Counted from the stretch's first letter, positions 34,819-41,903 are shown. The stretch is DNA of 64,000 nucleotides from an uncultured Christensenellaceae bacterium (GCA_910586675.1 CAJUJO010000001.1:87917-151916), one strand, 5' to 3'. The notes: generated from the letters alone by a model not told the origin. Made by a program: numbers and translations.

Positions 34819-36003
34819 TTAAACGAACAGCGTCTGATATTCGTTGCTGTGTCGTCCCGTTAAAGCGTTATAAATATCGTTGGCGCGAACGTCCGTTTCG
34901 AAGCATTCGAGCGCTTCCTTTTTCAAAGCGGCGGCGTCGCTCTTCCGTACGACGAGCGGAAACTTTCCTTCGCCGAACAGCGCAAGCGTTTCGTCCGAGC
35001 CCTCTTTTTTCACGGCGAGCACGTTGCAGTAAAGGGGATTTTCGAGAAATCGCCTGACGTCCTTTAACTTGATTTTCAATAAATTCTGCGCGAGGATGCG
35101 CTTTAAGCGGGAAAGGGTGTATCGCTTGGAGACTGCTTTTTCCATAAGTTCATCGCGCGCGGGATTGGTCTTGGCGAGCGCTTTCAGGCGGTTTTCCAGC
35201 CCCTCCGAACAGTCGGGGCATTGCGCGATTTCTTCTTCCGCGGCGGCTGCGAGGGCGTACATTTCCGCCTGCTCGAAGGGATATTTTTCAGCAAGGAGCG
35301 CGTCTCGGTATACGGATTCGGGCAGGTTGTTTTTGAGCGCTTTGCGGCTTCTGCGCGAATCTTCTTCCATGCAGGCGCGCAGCGCCGTCGCCGAAGAAAA
35401 GTTCTTGAAGAGAGAAGTATCGGCGTATCCGCCTCCTATGCGGGGAATGGGCAAGGGCTTGATTGCGCTTTTTTCCGAGAGAAGCGCGCGGCAGTACTCC
35501 GTTCCGAGTATATTGTTGGGCGAAGTCAACAGCGCTTCGTCGACGTCGCCGTGGAATTGCAGGACAGCTTCCGTGCGCGCTTTGATATAAGAAGCGCCGC
35601 CTTTCATGTTCTCTTTCAGCGCGTTTTTGAATTCTTTGCTTTCGGAAAGGGTTGCGTTTGCGGCATGTAGAAAATTTTCCGCCGAGCCGCTTTCGCACCC
35701 GAAAGCGAGGGTATCGACTGCGGGAACGGAACAAATAATCTTTACCGCGCCCCGGGCAAACAGTTCGGCAGGCGATACCGCAAAGGATACGGGCAACTCT
35801 AAAACGGCGTCCGCGCCGTTTTCCACAGCGTGGCGGGCGCGCGTGAATTTGTCGAACACCGCCATATCGCCGCGCTGCGTGAAGTTGCCGCTCATTACGC
35901 ATACGATTTTGTCGCATCCGCTCGCTTCACGGATTTTGCCGAGTTGATATTTATGCCCGTTGTGAAAGGGATTGTATTCGCAAATTACCGCACAAATTTT
36001 CAT
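34819..36003 (-). CDS. tmcAL: tRNA(Met) cytidine acetate ligase TmcAL
   Basis: ATP-dependent enzyme that installs N4-acetylcytidine at the wobble base of elongator tRNA-Met. The 394-residue protein begins MKICAVICEYNPFHNGHKYQ with the nucleotidyltransferase HxGH-type motif, followed by VMSGNFTQRGDMAVFDKFTRA and ELPVSFAVSPAELFARGAVK. It is complete. However, its first eight codons and start codon are part of the 25-bp direct repeat that bounds the integrative element, so its upstream region is now element DNA. AGAGG, 5 nt before the ATG, and a TATAAA at about 36018-36013 would replace the native signals, which lie beside pta about 5.9 kb away. Confidence 0.93.
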   Translation of the reverse strand: MKICAVICEYNPFHNGHKYQLGKIREASGCDKIVCVMSGNFTQRGDMAVFDKFTRARHAVENGADAVLELPVSFAVSPAELFARGAVKIICSVPAVDTLAFGCESGSAENFLHAANATLSESKEFKNALKENMKGGASYIKARTEAVLQFHGDVDEALLTSPNNILGTEYCRALLSEKSAIKPLPIPRIGGGYADTSLFKNFSSATALRACMEEDSRRSRKALKNNLPESVYRDALLAEKYPFEQAEMYALAAAAEEEIAQCPDCSEGLENRLKALAKTNPARDELMEKAVSKRYTLSRLKRILAQNLLKIKLKDVRRFLENPLYCNVLAVKKEGSDETLALFGEGKFPLVVRKSDAAALKKEALECFETDVRANDIYNALTGRHSNEYQTLFV

Positions 36004-36006
36004 TTT
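35982..36006. repeat. Left attachment site of the integrative element
   Basis: This 25-bp sequence is identical to 41879-41903. It overlaps the start codon and first codons of tmcAL. The flanks ATTC, two bases before the repeat, are also shared. Two 12-bp palindromes, ACAATATATTGT (36019-36030) and ACTATATATAGT (36050-36061), lie just inside. Confidence 0.9.
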
Positions 36007-36074
36007 AGCCTCTTTTATACAATATATTGTGTTTTAATACTAAACTATCACTATATATAGTTTGCTGTCTTTTG

Positions 36075-36095
36075 TTTGTCCACGTTTTGTCCACG
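36075..36095 (+). repeat. Left pair of integrase arm-type repeats
   Basis: TTTGTCCACG at 36075-36084 and again at 36086-36095, 11 bp apart, directly after the integrase stop codon. Confidence 0.75.
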
Positions 36096-37304
36096 CTAAT
36101 TATCGTCACTTTGAAAAAATTTTTGGATTTTGTCAATCGCATCCGCTTGAGCTTCGAGAGTTGCGTGTGTGTAGACGTCAAGTGTGGTGGACATTTTACG
36201 GTGCCCAAGCCTTTGCTGTATGACTTTCGGGTTGACGCCACACGCCAGAAGTATCGTTGCGTGTGTGTGTCTGAAGGTGTGGTACGAAACGCTTTTGCCA
36301 AGGATGGAACGTATTTTTTCCAAAGCGTGGTTCAGGCTTCTCATACTCATCCATTCACCGTGCTTGTTGCGGCAAACAAAGTTCATTGTGTCGCCGCCGT
36401 CTATGATGTAGGCATTGCTGTCGTAAGAATACGTTGGGTAATAGTCGCCCATATTATTCCTCAAGCAAGTCTGTCTATCATACTCTTTTTGAAGAGCTTG
36501 TAACATCTCGTCGTCGAGGGGTATGGTTCTCACTGAGCCAAACTTCGGCGCACTTACCTTTCTCTTGGGGATGCCTTTATTGGCGAGTTGATTAACCTGT
36601 ATCTTTATTGTAACATTTTTTTGTAAAAAGTCAACTGAATCCCATGTCAGCCCCATAGTTTCGGAGATACGCAGACCACAATGCCATCCCAACATAAGGG
36701 GGATATAGTATGTGGTTCCAAAGGGATACTTAGCAACTATTTTTTTGAAGTCTTCTTGTGTGATTGTTGTTCTTTCTTTTGTCATAGGTATTGTTGAAGA
36801 TAATGGTGGCGTAACGTGAACCGCGGGATCGACTTTGATGAAACCAAAAGGAAATACTGCGCACTGAAATGCAACGTGGATTGTTGCGAGGATGCCAGTG
36901 ATGTACGACTTTGACTTATCTCTGAACCCGTTAATGAATGTCTGTAAGACGGATGGTGTGATGGAAGATAATCTATACTTGCCGAGCGCAGGTTTTATAT
37001 TTCGTTCAACGATATACGTGCGCCCCTGCAAGGTTGTATCTTTCCAGTGATTCTTACCATAGTTTTCAAGCCAGAAGTCAAGGTAATCACTTAGGCTGAC
37101 CGTAGATGGAGTGAAGTGCTCGCCGCTTGCATAGTATTCAGCAAGAGCCTTTGCGCCCGCTTCAAGCGCTTCCTTTTTGGTTCGGAAGCCGGACTTGGTG
37201 GCATTTTGTCGCTTGCCGGCGACACTTGCAATTTCAAAGCGATACTCCCAGTTAGGTCGTCGTCCAGTGTTCTTATTTCTGTCTCTTACGTTAATTTTCG
37301 CCAT
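36096..37304 (-). CDS. int: Tyrosine recombinase (integrase) of the element
   Basis: A 402-residue site-specific recombinase of the Tn916/phage integrase type. It has an N-terminal arm-binding region with a lysine-rich start and FRTKKEALEAGAKALAEYY, and a core-binding SAM-like domain (STVSLSDYLDFWLENYGKNH, about 66-160). The catalytic domain has the active residues in HCGLRISE (Arg), HTFRHTHAT (His and Arg), LGHRK (His) and the nucleophile in TLDVYTH (Tyr). It is intact. Its start overlaps the excisionase-like gene by 14 nt, and its stop abuts the left arm repeats. Confidence 0.95.
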   Translation of the reverse strand: MAKINVRDRNKNTGRRPNWEYRFEIASVAGKRQNATKSGFRTKKEALEAGAKALAEYYASGEHFTPSTVSLSDYLDFWLENYGKNHWKDTTLQGRTYIVERNIKPALGKYRLSSITPSVLQTFINGFRDKSKSYITGILATIHVAFQCAVFPFGFIKVDPAVHVTPPLSSTIPMTKERTTITQEDFKKIVAKYPFGTTYYIPLMLGWHCGLRISETMGLTWDSVDFLQKNVTIKIQVNQLANKGIPKRKVSAPKFGSVRTIPLDDEMLQALQKEYDRQTCLRNNMGDYYPTYSYDSNAYIIDGGDTMNFVCRNKHGEWMSMRSLNHALEKIRSILGKSVSYHTFRHTHATILLACGVNPKVIQQRLGHRKMSTTLDVYTHATLEAQADAIDKIQKFFQSDDN

Positions 37305-37530
37305 TATAATCTAACTCCTTTATTTGAAAGGGGTTAGTTAAATCTTTTCCTTCATAACGGCTTAAAAAATCTGCGAGAGCTTCTTTTCTGACTTTGTACT
37401 GCCCAAGTTTTAAGAATGGGAGCAAGCCAGCTTTTCTCAGTTTGTGAACGTAATCTACGTTTGTTTTTAGGAGTGCTGCTACTTCTTTGACCGTATAAAG
37501 GATGTTGTCATTTAAGCTAACACCTTTCAT
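37291..37530 (-). CDS. xis: Excisionase-like helix-turn-helix protein
   Basis: A 79-residue MerR/AlpA-type winged-helix protein: LYTVKEVAALLKTNVDYVHKLRKAGLLPFLKLGQYKVRKEALADFL. Such proteins direct excision next to tyrosine integrases. The ATG at 37530 follows a GGAGGA at 11 nt; a longer frame to 37560 starts inside the ribosome site. It overlaps int by 14 nt, so the two are translated together and the ratio of the two proteins is fixed by coupling. Confidence 0.85.
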   Translation of the reverse strand: MKGVSLNDNILYTVKEVAALLKTNVDYVHKLRKAGLLPFLKLGQYKVRKEALADFLSRYEGKDLTNPFQIKELDYNGEN

Positions 37531-37627
37531 AGTTTTATGTATCCTCCACAATGGTGGCAAGTAACAGCTAAAAAATAATATTTCATCTTGTTCATACCTC
37601 TCGAAATATATTTTTGCTTTGTGCTAT

Positions 37628-37870
37628 TTATTTTTTAATGGGGCTGATGTGATAGAAGTCTACGCGCCTTTTAACGATGTAGGCGTAGCTATCTTTGCCC
37701 GTTGGAATTTTCAATTTTCTTTTCTTTGAGTTCCATAACTCAGTGAAGTCAGCTATGGAGAGGGGGGTACCGATAACAGCTTGCGCGCCCTTCATAATGA
37801 AGGCAATCTCTGTAACCGGCTTAAAGGAAATGTCTTCTAAATCGACATTCATTTCTTCAAGTGTTGGCAT
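37628..37870 (-). CDS. Unknown 80-residue protein of the element
   Basis: Not recognised. It is a small soluble protein with a mixed fold: an acidic N-terminus (EEMNVDLEDISFKPVTEIAF) and a basic end (KRRVDFYHISPIKK). A good AAGGAG precedes the ATG. Upstream on the minus strand are TTACGT-17-TATAAA and, just after the -10 box, the 13-mer operator-like motif at 37887-37899. It may be the first gene of the excision operon, being 98 nt ahead of xis. Confidence 0.7.
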   Translation of the reverse strand: MPTLEEMNVDLEDISFKPVTEIAFIMKGAQAVIGTPLSIADFTELWNSKKRKLKIPTGKDSYAYIVKRRVDFYHISPIKK

Positions 37871-37886
37871 ATAATCTCCTTGTTTA

Positions 37887-37899
37887 TGTCTAAATATGT
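37887..37899 (+). promoter_or_regulatory. Element operator-like motif, site A
   Basis: TGTCTAAATATGT, identical to sites C and D, just downstream of the minus-strand -10 box (TATAAA) of the 80-residue gene. Extended similarity covers 37884-37907. Confidence 0.65.
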
Positions 37900-37931
37900 T
37901 TTATAATTCCCAAAAATATAAGACGTAAGTC

Positions 37932-38843
37932 CTATATTCTATTGTTCTCTAAAGCCTCAACAAACTTCATATACTGGTCTCTATAGCTGAACGCATAGTT
38001 GAGCGTACATCCCATAATAGAAGTAATTTTATTGATAAGGCTCTTGTCGGTTGTGTCGTTGTACACTTCAATGAATAGTGCGTTTTTGTGTAGGTTACGG
38101 AACACTATCGAAGTCTTCATCGAGCGGGGGATGCAGTTATTAAACCGTTTAATGATTTGGATGATCTGACCGCCGTCGAGCTTTTCGCAATTAGCATCCG
38201 TTGGTCTGAACAGGTACTCGTCGCTGCCTTTGAGAATAATTTTTCTACCGGAGGGAAGACCATTGTATTCTTCCAGCCCCGAAAGGTAGTAGAGAGCAGT
38301 GAATGGTTGCCCATATACTTCGTAGGTTCCGCTCTTGTTGGTAACCTTGTAGCCGCTTAAATCAATCGGTGTTAAGTCGCGCACTTTGATGTCAGCAATT
38401 TCGTCTGGCGTAAACCCAAGCCAACCAAGGACACAGACGGATTTAACTCGTACAAGGTCGGTGGTTGGATTGTAGTTAGCAAGTGCTGAGTTCCCAACCT
38501 TGTCAATGAACTCCAGCAGCTCATTGATGCCGCGGAAGTAGCATATTGTGTCTTGTGATGCAAGAACTTCTTCGCGAGTTGGTACCGTAGCTTCTATGCC
38601 AACAAAATCAAAAAGATTGATGAGATACTCTTTAATCTTTTGGTAGTGTGGGCGAGAGATATTGTTACCCGCCTTTTGTAAATAGAAGGCAGAGCATAAT
38701 GCTTGTGTATTTTTGAGTGCATCTGCCAGCGGAGTTTCGCCGATAATTTCTGCAAGGTTGTCAAGGAACCTTGCAACGTCTTGTTGTCGCGCACTGTTTG
38801 CGGAAGGATAGTACCTTGCCACAAAATCTTGGTAGTCTATCAT
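37932..38843 (-). CDS. Tyrosine-recombinase-like protein without a complete active site, candidate element repressor
   Basis: A 303-residue protein with the two-domain plan of tyrosine recombinases. The N-terminal helical SAM-like domain spans residues 1-80. The catalytic-like domain has VLGWLGFTPDEIADIKVRDL, aligning with the integrase box I LGWHCGLRISETMGLTW but with Thr in place of the catalytic Arg. A box II-like VFRNLHKNALFIEVY lacks the HxxRH pattern. The same situation is known for MrpR/YopR, the master repressor of phage SPbeta, which kept the recombinase fold as a DNA-binding regulator. Its own promoter, TTGACT (38890-38885), 17 nt, TATAAT, is overlapped by the 13-mer-like motif at 38871-38883. 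A repressor role is inference. Confidence 0.7.
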   Translation of the reverse strand: MIDYQDFVARYYPSANSARQQDVARFLDNLAEIIGETPLADALKNTQALCSAFYLQKAGNNISRPHYQKIKEYLINLFDFVGIEATVPTREEVLASQDTICYFRGINELLEFIDKVGNSALANYNPTTDLVRVKSVCVLGWLGFTPDEIADIKVRDLTPIDLSGYKVTNKSGTYEVYGQPFTALYYLSGLEEYNGLPSGRKIILKGSDEYLFRPTDANCEKLDGGQIIQIIKRFNNCIPRSMKTSIVFRNLHKNALFIEVYNDTTDKSLINKITSIMGCTLNYAFSYRDQYMKFVEALENNRI

Positions 38844-38862
38844 TGTCTTATACCTCCATTCT

Positions 38863-38890
38863 ATTATACAACATTATTAGACATAAGTCA
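38863..38890 (-). promoter_or_regulatory. Promoter of the recombinase-like gene with operator-like site B
   Basis: On the minus strand TTGACT (38890-38885), 17 nt, TATAAT (38867-38862). The spacer holds TGTCTAATAATGT, two mismatches from the 13-mer at sites A, C and D, and in inverted orientation relative to them. This position suggests autoregulation. Confidence 0.65.
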
Positions 38891-38948
38891 ATGCCGTATA
38901 AGTTAAATTTTATGTATAAGATAGGAAAAATGGGTGGAGGTTTGTCGG

Positions 38949-39476
38949 TTACTTGCCCTTTATATTATTCCCGCCGAAGAGATTGGGGAACAAAGATGCC
39001 ATTGCGTCTGCAACCATTTTTTCTTCGGAAACATTTTCCTTCTTCAAAGTGGTGGCGGCAGCGGAACCTTTTTTGTTGTCGGGCGTTCTATCTTTTACTT
39101 GTACTTTTGAAAGCAAAGGAAGGAAAAGAGCGAGAAGAAGAGCATATTTTTCTTCAACGCTCATTACTGCTTTGTTAAAGTTTTCCGTAAGTCGTTCATC
39201 GTTGTTATACATTACACTTAAAGGAAGGGGACTGTCGGTTACGATAACATCTACCTTACCAGCACAGCGGCTTATCCTATAAGATTGTTCTCCAAATATG
39301 TATGCTTGGTTGCGGAACGCTTCATCGTTCCGTTCCCAAACTTTGTCTTTTGCATACTCAGTAATGAGTTCTGCATTAACTCCTGCCATTTTGATGCAGG
39401 AAAAGATGTATGCGGCGCCAGTGCTTTTGCCAGCCCCCGGAACACCGAAGAGGTTAACTACGAGTGTGTTGCTCAT
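38949..39476 (-). CDS. P-loop NTPase/kinase-like protein
   Basis: A 175-residue protein with Walker A GVPGAGKST at residues 11-19 and VIVTDSPLPLSVMYN (about 77-91) as a Walker B-like strand ending in Asp. This is the layout of the small AAA/nucleotide-kinase proteins common in phages. The C-terminal third (from about residue 120) is basic and low-complexity. Its start overlaps the preceding zinc protein by 4 nt (ATGA). Substrate unknown. Confidence 0.72.
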   Translation of the reverse strand: MSNTLVVNLFGVPGAGKSTGAAYIFSCIKMAGVNAELITEYAKDKVWERNDEAFRNQAYIFGEQSYRISRCAGKVDVIVTDSPLPLSVMYNNDERLTENFNKAVMSVEEKYALLLALFLPLLSKVQVKDRTPDNKKGSAAATTLKKENVSEEKMVADAMASLFPNLFGGNNIKGK

Positions 39477-39907
39477 TTACAGCTCTCCAAATATAAGTCA
39501 AGCATTTTCATTGTGTACCCTGTTGGCTCATCGGCAAATATTCTTGCTCCAAGCTCTTCGAGTGCGTCCTTGTCGTCTTCGCCGATTTGACCGTAGCCGT
39601 TCGTGCTCTTCGGTCTTAATAAAGCGTCTTGCTTGCCAGATTGTTTGATTTTAAGTGTCGCTGCGTTATCTGGTTTGTACTTGTCGCAGTAACTGTGGCA
39701 ACAAGTGCAGTTATCAGCGCAGCACATATTGTGCCATCCGTCACCAGAGAACCCGCGTACTGCATTGTAGCGGCAGAACTCACAAGAGAATTTATCTTTA
39801 TATTGTTCTGCGAGCTGTTTGACGTCGTAATCCCACAGTTCTTTGTTGATCTGGCTAAGTTCTTTTTCAAGCTCGGACTTTTTATTTAATAATTCCTGTT
39901 TATCCAT
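39473..39907 (-). CDS. Coiled-coil, cysteine-rich zinc protein
   Basis: A 144-residue protein of unknown function. Residues 2-30 form a charged coiled coil (KQELLNKKSELEKELSQINK). A cysteine cluster follows at about 42-77 (CEFC, MCCADNC, CCHSYC), which could bind one or two zinc ions. The start at 39907 is chosen because a GCGAGGT lies 9 nt upstream and the longer frame overlaps the Lar-like gene. It is coupled by 4-nt overlap to the P-loop gene. Confidence 0.68.
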   Translation of the reverse strand: MDKQELLNKKSELEKELSQINKELWDYDVKQLAEQYKDKFSCEFCRYNAVRGFSGDGWHNMCCADNCTCCHSYCDKYKPDNAATLKIKQSGKQDALLRPKSTNGYGQIGEDDKDALEELGARIFADEPTGYTMKMLDLYLESCK

Positions 39908-39926
39908 TGATTGTGTACCTCGCTCT

Positions 39927-40181
39927 TTATGGTGTTGGAACCCTTGTGTCCCACATAGCAGCGGCTTCCTCACGAGAGTCATAAATTAAACGACCTAACG
40001 GCTCGTCTGGCTCTGTGGCAATGGGACATTTCACGTCGTCTTGTTCTTCGTGGACTAACATATAGCCTAAACCGCTCCAAGGATCGTCTTCGTACTCGTC
40101 TGGATGAATGTTGCCTTCGTCGTCACAGACTACAATTCTTGCTTCTTTGCCACAAAATGGGCAAGTTAACTTTTTGTCCAT
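39927..40181 (-). CDS. Lar-like zinc-ribbon protein
   Basis: An 84-residue protein with CPFCGKEARIV at the N-terminus and YDSREEAAAMWDTR at the C-terminus, the pattern of the Lar/restriction-alleviation family (CPFCGG ... T.EEAI.AWN). The second zinc pair is reduced: only one cysteine (VKCPIA) is visible in place of CxxC. In the Rac prophage Lar reduces type I restriction, so an anti-restriction role would suit a mobile element, but the match here is partial. Confidence 0.6.
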   Translation of the reverse strand: MDKKLTCPFCGKEARIVVCDDEGNIHPDEYEDDPWSGLGYMLVHEEQDDVKCPIATEPDEPLGRLIYDSREEAAAMWDTRVPTP

Positions 40182-40218
40182 ATTTTTTACCTCAATAAAA
40201 TATCAGTTTTATTCAAAT

Positions 40219-40356
40219 TTAATTGTCGCTTAGCTTAATGCCCGTGCCGATACATTTGAATACAAATCGTATGCTGGCAATTACCGTCATGGTGATTGAT
40301 GCCCAAAGTGGCATACCTGTTGTCCAAGCAGCAATGATGATGCAAGTGGTTAACAT
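40219..40356 (-). CDS. 45-residue membrane protein
   Basis: Starts at the ATG at 40356 behind CGGAGGGA: MLTTCIIIAAWTTGMPLWAS, hydrophobic for its first 34 residues (one or two membrane passes), then a short basic tail. An in-frame extension to 40431 overlaps the preceding tiny gene and lacks a ribosome site. Function unknown; the size and place resemble phage-type accessory membrane peptides. Confidence 0.55.
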   Translation of the reverse strand: MLTTCIIIAAWTTGMPLWASITMTVIASIRFVFKCIGTGIKLSDN

Positions 40357-40370
40357 AGTTCCCTCCGTAT

Positions 40371-40457
40371 TTAATATCTTGGCGGTCTTTGATCGCCATC
40401 TATGTATAGTAGGGCAAGCAAAGCCCCACACATAAGACCTAACATAAAGTAAATCAT
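40371..40457 (-). CDS. 28-residue membrane peptide
   Basis: A short frame, MIYFMLGLMCGALLALLYID then GDQRPPRY, with CGGAGAGA 5 nt before the ATG, almost the same ribosome site as the next gene. It has one membrane segment and a basic end. It is the first gene after the double operator region (sites C and D) and probably the start of the leftward operon. The small size makes the call uncertain. Confidence 0.45.
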   Translation of the reverse strand: MIYFMLGLMCGALLALLYIDGDQRPPRY

Positions 40458-40471
40458 AGTTCTCTCCGTTG

Positions 40472-40587
40472 TGTCTAAATATGTCGTATATTATTTATTA
40501 AGTAAGCCGCATCTGTAAAATGGCGGCACTTATCCTATTATGTGTCTAAATATGTTTTATAATAGCATAGTAAAAAGAAAATGTCAA
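40472..40587 (-). promoter_or_regulatory. Leftward operon promoter with operator-like sites C and D
   Basis: On the minus strand TTGACA (40587-40582), 17 nt, TATTAT (40564-40559). The 13-mer TGTCTAAATATGT (plus strand) occurs at 40543-40555 (site D, over the start point) and 40472-40484 (site C), 71 bp apart. Confidence 0.7.
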
Positions 40588-40669
40588 GAGATTTTTGACG
40601 ATTTTCTTAAAAATTTTTTTTACATTTTTGCCGTTTTCAATTACATTTTCTAATACGGCTGCTTTTGTC

Positions 40670-40698
40670 TTGCCTTTGGCGCTCACTTATTATATAAT
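40670..40698 (+). promoter_or_regulatory. Promoter of the antitoxin-like gene
   Basis: TTGCCT (40670-40675), 17 nt, TATAAT (40693-40698). Confidence 0.7.
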
Positions 40699-40726
40699 GT
40701 ATATATAATTTCCAATGAGGTGCCAT

Positions 40727-40918
40727 ATGAAAGAGTTAAAATTGAATGAGTTCCTTGACCGCGCCGACGACTTTATCAATAATGCGTCGATGGGAGAAAA
40801 TTTCTATGCAATACAAACCAACTCAGGCAAGGCTATTCTGATTAGCGAAGATGAGTGGAAGATAATGACCGACGCAATGAGGGTTGCGATGGGATGCAAC
40901 CCTAAACACTGCGATTGA
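40727..40918 (+). CDS. Orphan Phd/YefM-like antitoxin protein
   Basis: A 63-residue protein, MKELKLNEFLDRADDFINNA, then FYAIQTNSGKAILISEDEWKIM. This matches the N-terminal DNA-binding fold of Phd/YefM antitoxins (short helix, then two strands with G-K-A-[IV]-L-[IL]-S and D/EEW). GAGGTG precedes the ATG at 40727. It is the only rightward gene of the element. No toxin gene follows, since the next gene is on the other strand and ends 2 nt away. It could act as a stand-alone repressor or as an anti-toxin/anti-addiction gene. Confidence 0.65.
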   Translation: MKELKLNEFLDRADDFINNASMGENFYAIQTNSGKAILISEDEWKIMTDAMRVAMGCNPKHCD

Positions 40919-40919
40919 T

Positions 40920-41597
40920 TTATCTATAAAGCCACGGGTATTTTTTCTTCGTTTCTTTATATTGCTCAGCAGCTATTTCGGCGCGCTGCCAATTTGCTGC
41001 TTGTCTGTTCCAACTATATTTGTATCCAGCCGCGTCAAGTTCTCGCATTGTAAGAAGAACCTCTAAGTCTCCGACGAGCTTAGCGGGTATCGACTGATAC
41101 AAGTTCGTAGGAATGCCGCGGTGGTCATATTTATATTTAATGCCGTCAACCTCAATGATTGTGTTTGGAATGCCAACGAGAAGGTCTGGGCGGTCTATAA
41201 GCGGCGCATCAAAAGGGTAATGCCAAATTCTATCAATAAGAGGGAGTTTTGAGTCATCCATAGGATATTCTTCATCCTCTCTTGCAGATGAGATAGTCGC
41301 CAAATACTTTGCCCTGTCCGTAGTTCTCTGTTCTGGTGTGCGTCTGTCCGGCAGGTCGTACTCTTGATACAAGCTTTCGATTGCATCCATTAAGCTATCA
41401 CCAGACAACGTATTAGACGATGGCAGAGCGCTTAAGTCGTCAATTATTTTTTTGAAGTTTTTTGCACCAAGCTCATCTTGCAACGGAACATTTGTGATGG
41501 TGCGCTTCCTGTGAGTGTGTTTGTTGCCCTTGATCTTTGCGGATTGGTTGAACCACACAATCAAGAAGACCACAAGCACAATGAGTGCCAATGTCAT
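40920..41597 (-). CDS. Membrane-anchored unknown protein of the element
   Basis: A 225-residue protein with one N-terminal membrane segment (ALIVLVVFLIVWF, residues 3-15), then a basic stretch and a soluble domain ending KYPWLYR. AAGGAG lies 11 nt before the ATG. I see no family match. It converges with the antitoxin-like gene and is separated from the right end of the element only by the right arm region. It may face the cytoplasm and act in exclusion or defence, but nothing in the sequence proves this. Confidence 0.65.
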   Translation of the reverse strand: MTLALIVLVVFLIVWFNQSAKIKGNKHTHRKRTITNVPLQDELGAKNFKKIIDDLSALPSSNTLSGDSLMDAIESLYQEYDLPDRRTPEQRTTDRAKYLATISSAREDEEYPMDDSKLPLIDRIWHYPFDAPLIDRPDLLVGIPNTIIEVDGIKYKYDHRGIPTNLYQSIPAKLVGDLEVLLTMRELDAAGYKYSWNRQAANWQRAEIAAEQYKETKKKYPWLYR

Positions 41598-41878
41598 ATT
41601 AAATTTTCTCCTTTTTGTACAGTCTTAAATACTTCACATTATTATATAGTATAGCAAAGAAATATTTTCTTGTCAATACTACCAATAGGGCTGAGATTTT
41701 TAACATTTATGTGTTAATTCAATAGATTTGTCCACGATTTGTCCACGCCGCACAAGTATCGGCAAGAAATGGTTGGTGTTTGTAGGTGATAATAAGTGAT
41801 TTTTTACTATTCAATCCTACTGTACAAGTGATGTTTAGTGCCTATAAATGTTGCAAGGTGATTTTAGTTTTAATTCAT
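41598..41878. other. Right arm region of the element
   Basis: A 281-nt AT-rich non-coding stretch holding the right pair of arm repeats (41727-41747) and ending at the right attachment repeat. No gene is seen on either strand apart from the tmcAL remnant at its end. Confidence 0.7.
41727..41747 (+). repeat. Right pair of integrase arm-type repeats
   Basis: TTTGTCCACG at 41727-41736 and 41738-41747, the same spacing and orientation as the left pair. Confidence 0.75.
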
Positions 41879-41900
41879 AAATTACCGCACAAATTTTCAT
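41835..41900 (-). pseudogene. Displaced native start of tmcAL
   Basis: The host promoter side of tmcAL, with the native GCGGAG ribosome site, was left here by the insertion. It now reads MKICAVI from the direct repeat and then 14 element-encoded residues before a stop, giving 21 residues in all. Confidence 0.7.
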
Positions 41901-41903
41901 TTT
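41879..41903. repeat. Right attachment site of the integrative element
   Basis: The second copy of the 25-bp repeat found at 35982-36006, with no mismatch. Confidence 0.9.

Larger units (their letters stand above)
35982..41903. mobile_element. 5.9-kb integrative element inserted at the tmcAL start codon
   Basis: Bounded by a perfect 25-bp direct repeat and carrying a tyrosine integrase next to the left end with an excisionase-like gene beside it. Base and codon use are clearly AT-richer than the flanking genes. Inside each end is a pair of TTTGTCCACG repeats 11 bp apart (36075-36095 and 41727-41747), as expected for integrase arm sites. No relaxase, replication, capsid, packaging or conjugation gene is present, so transfer would need a helper. 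Cargo: recombinase-like protein, P-loop protein, zinc protein, Lar-like protein, two tiny membrane proteins, an orphan antitoxin-like protein and a 225-residue unknown. Confidence 0.88.

Noticed and set aside
34819..36003. tmcAL as a gene disrupted by the element
   Set aside because: The direct repeat restores the start codon and first codons exactly, so the coding sequence is complete.
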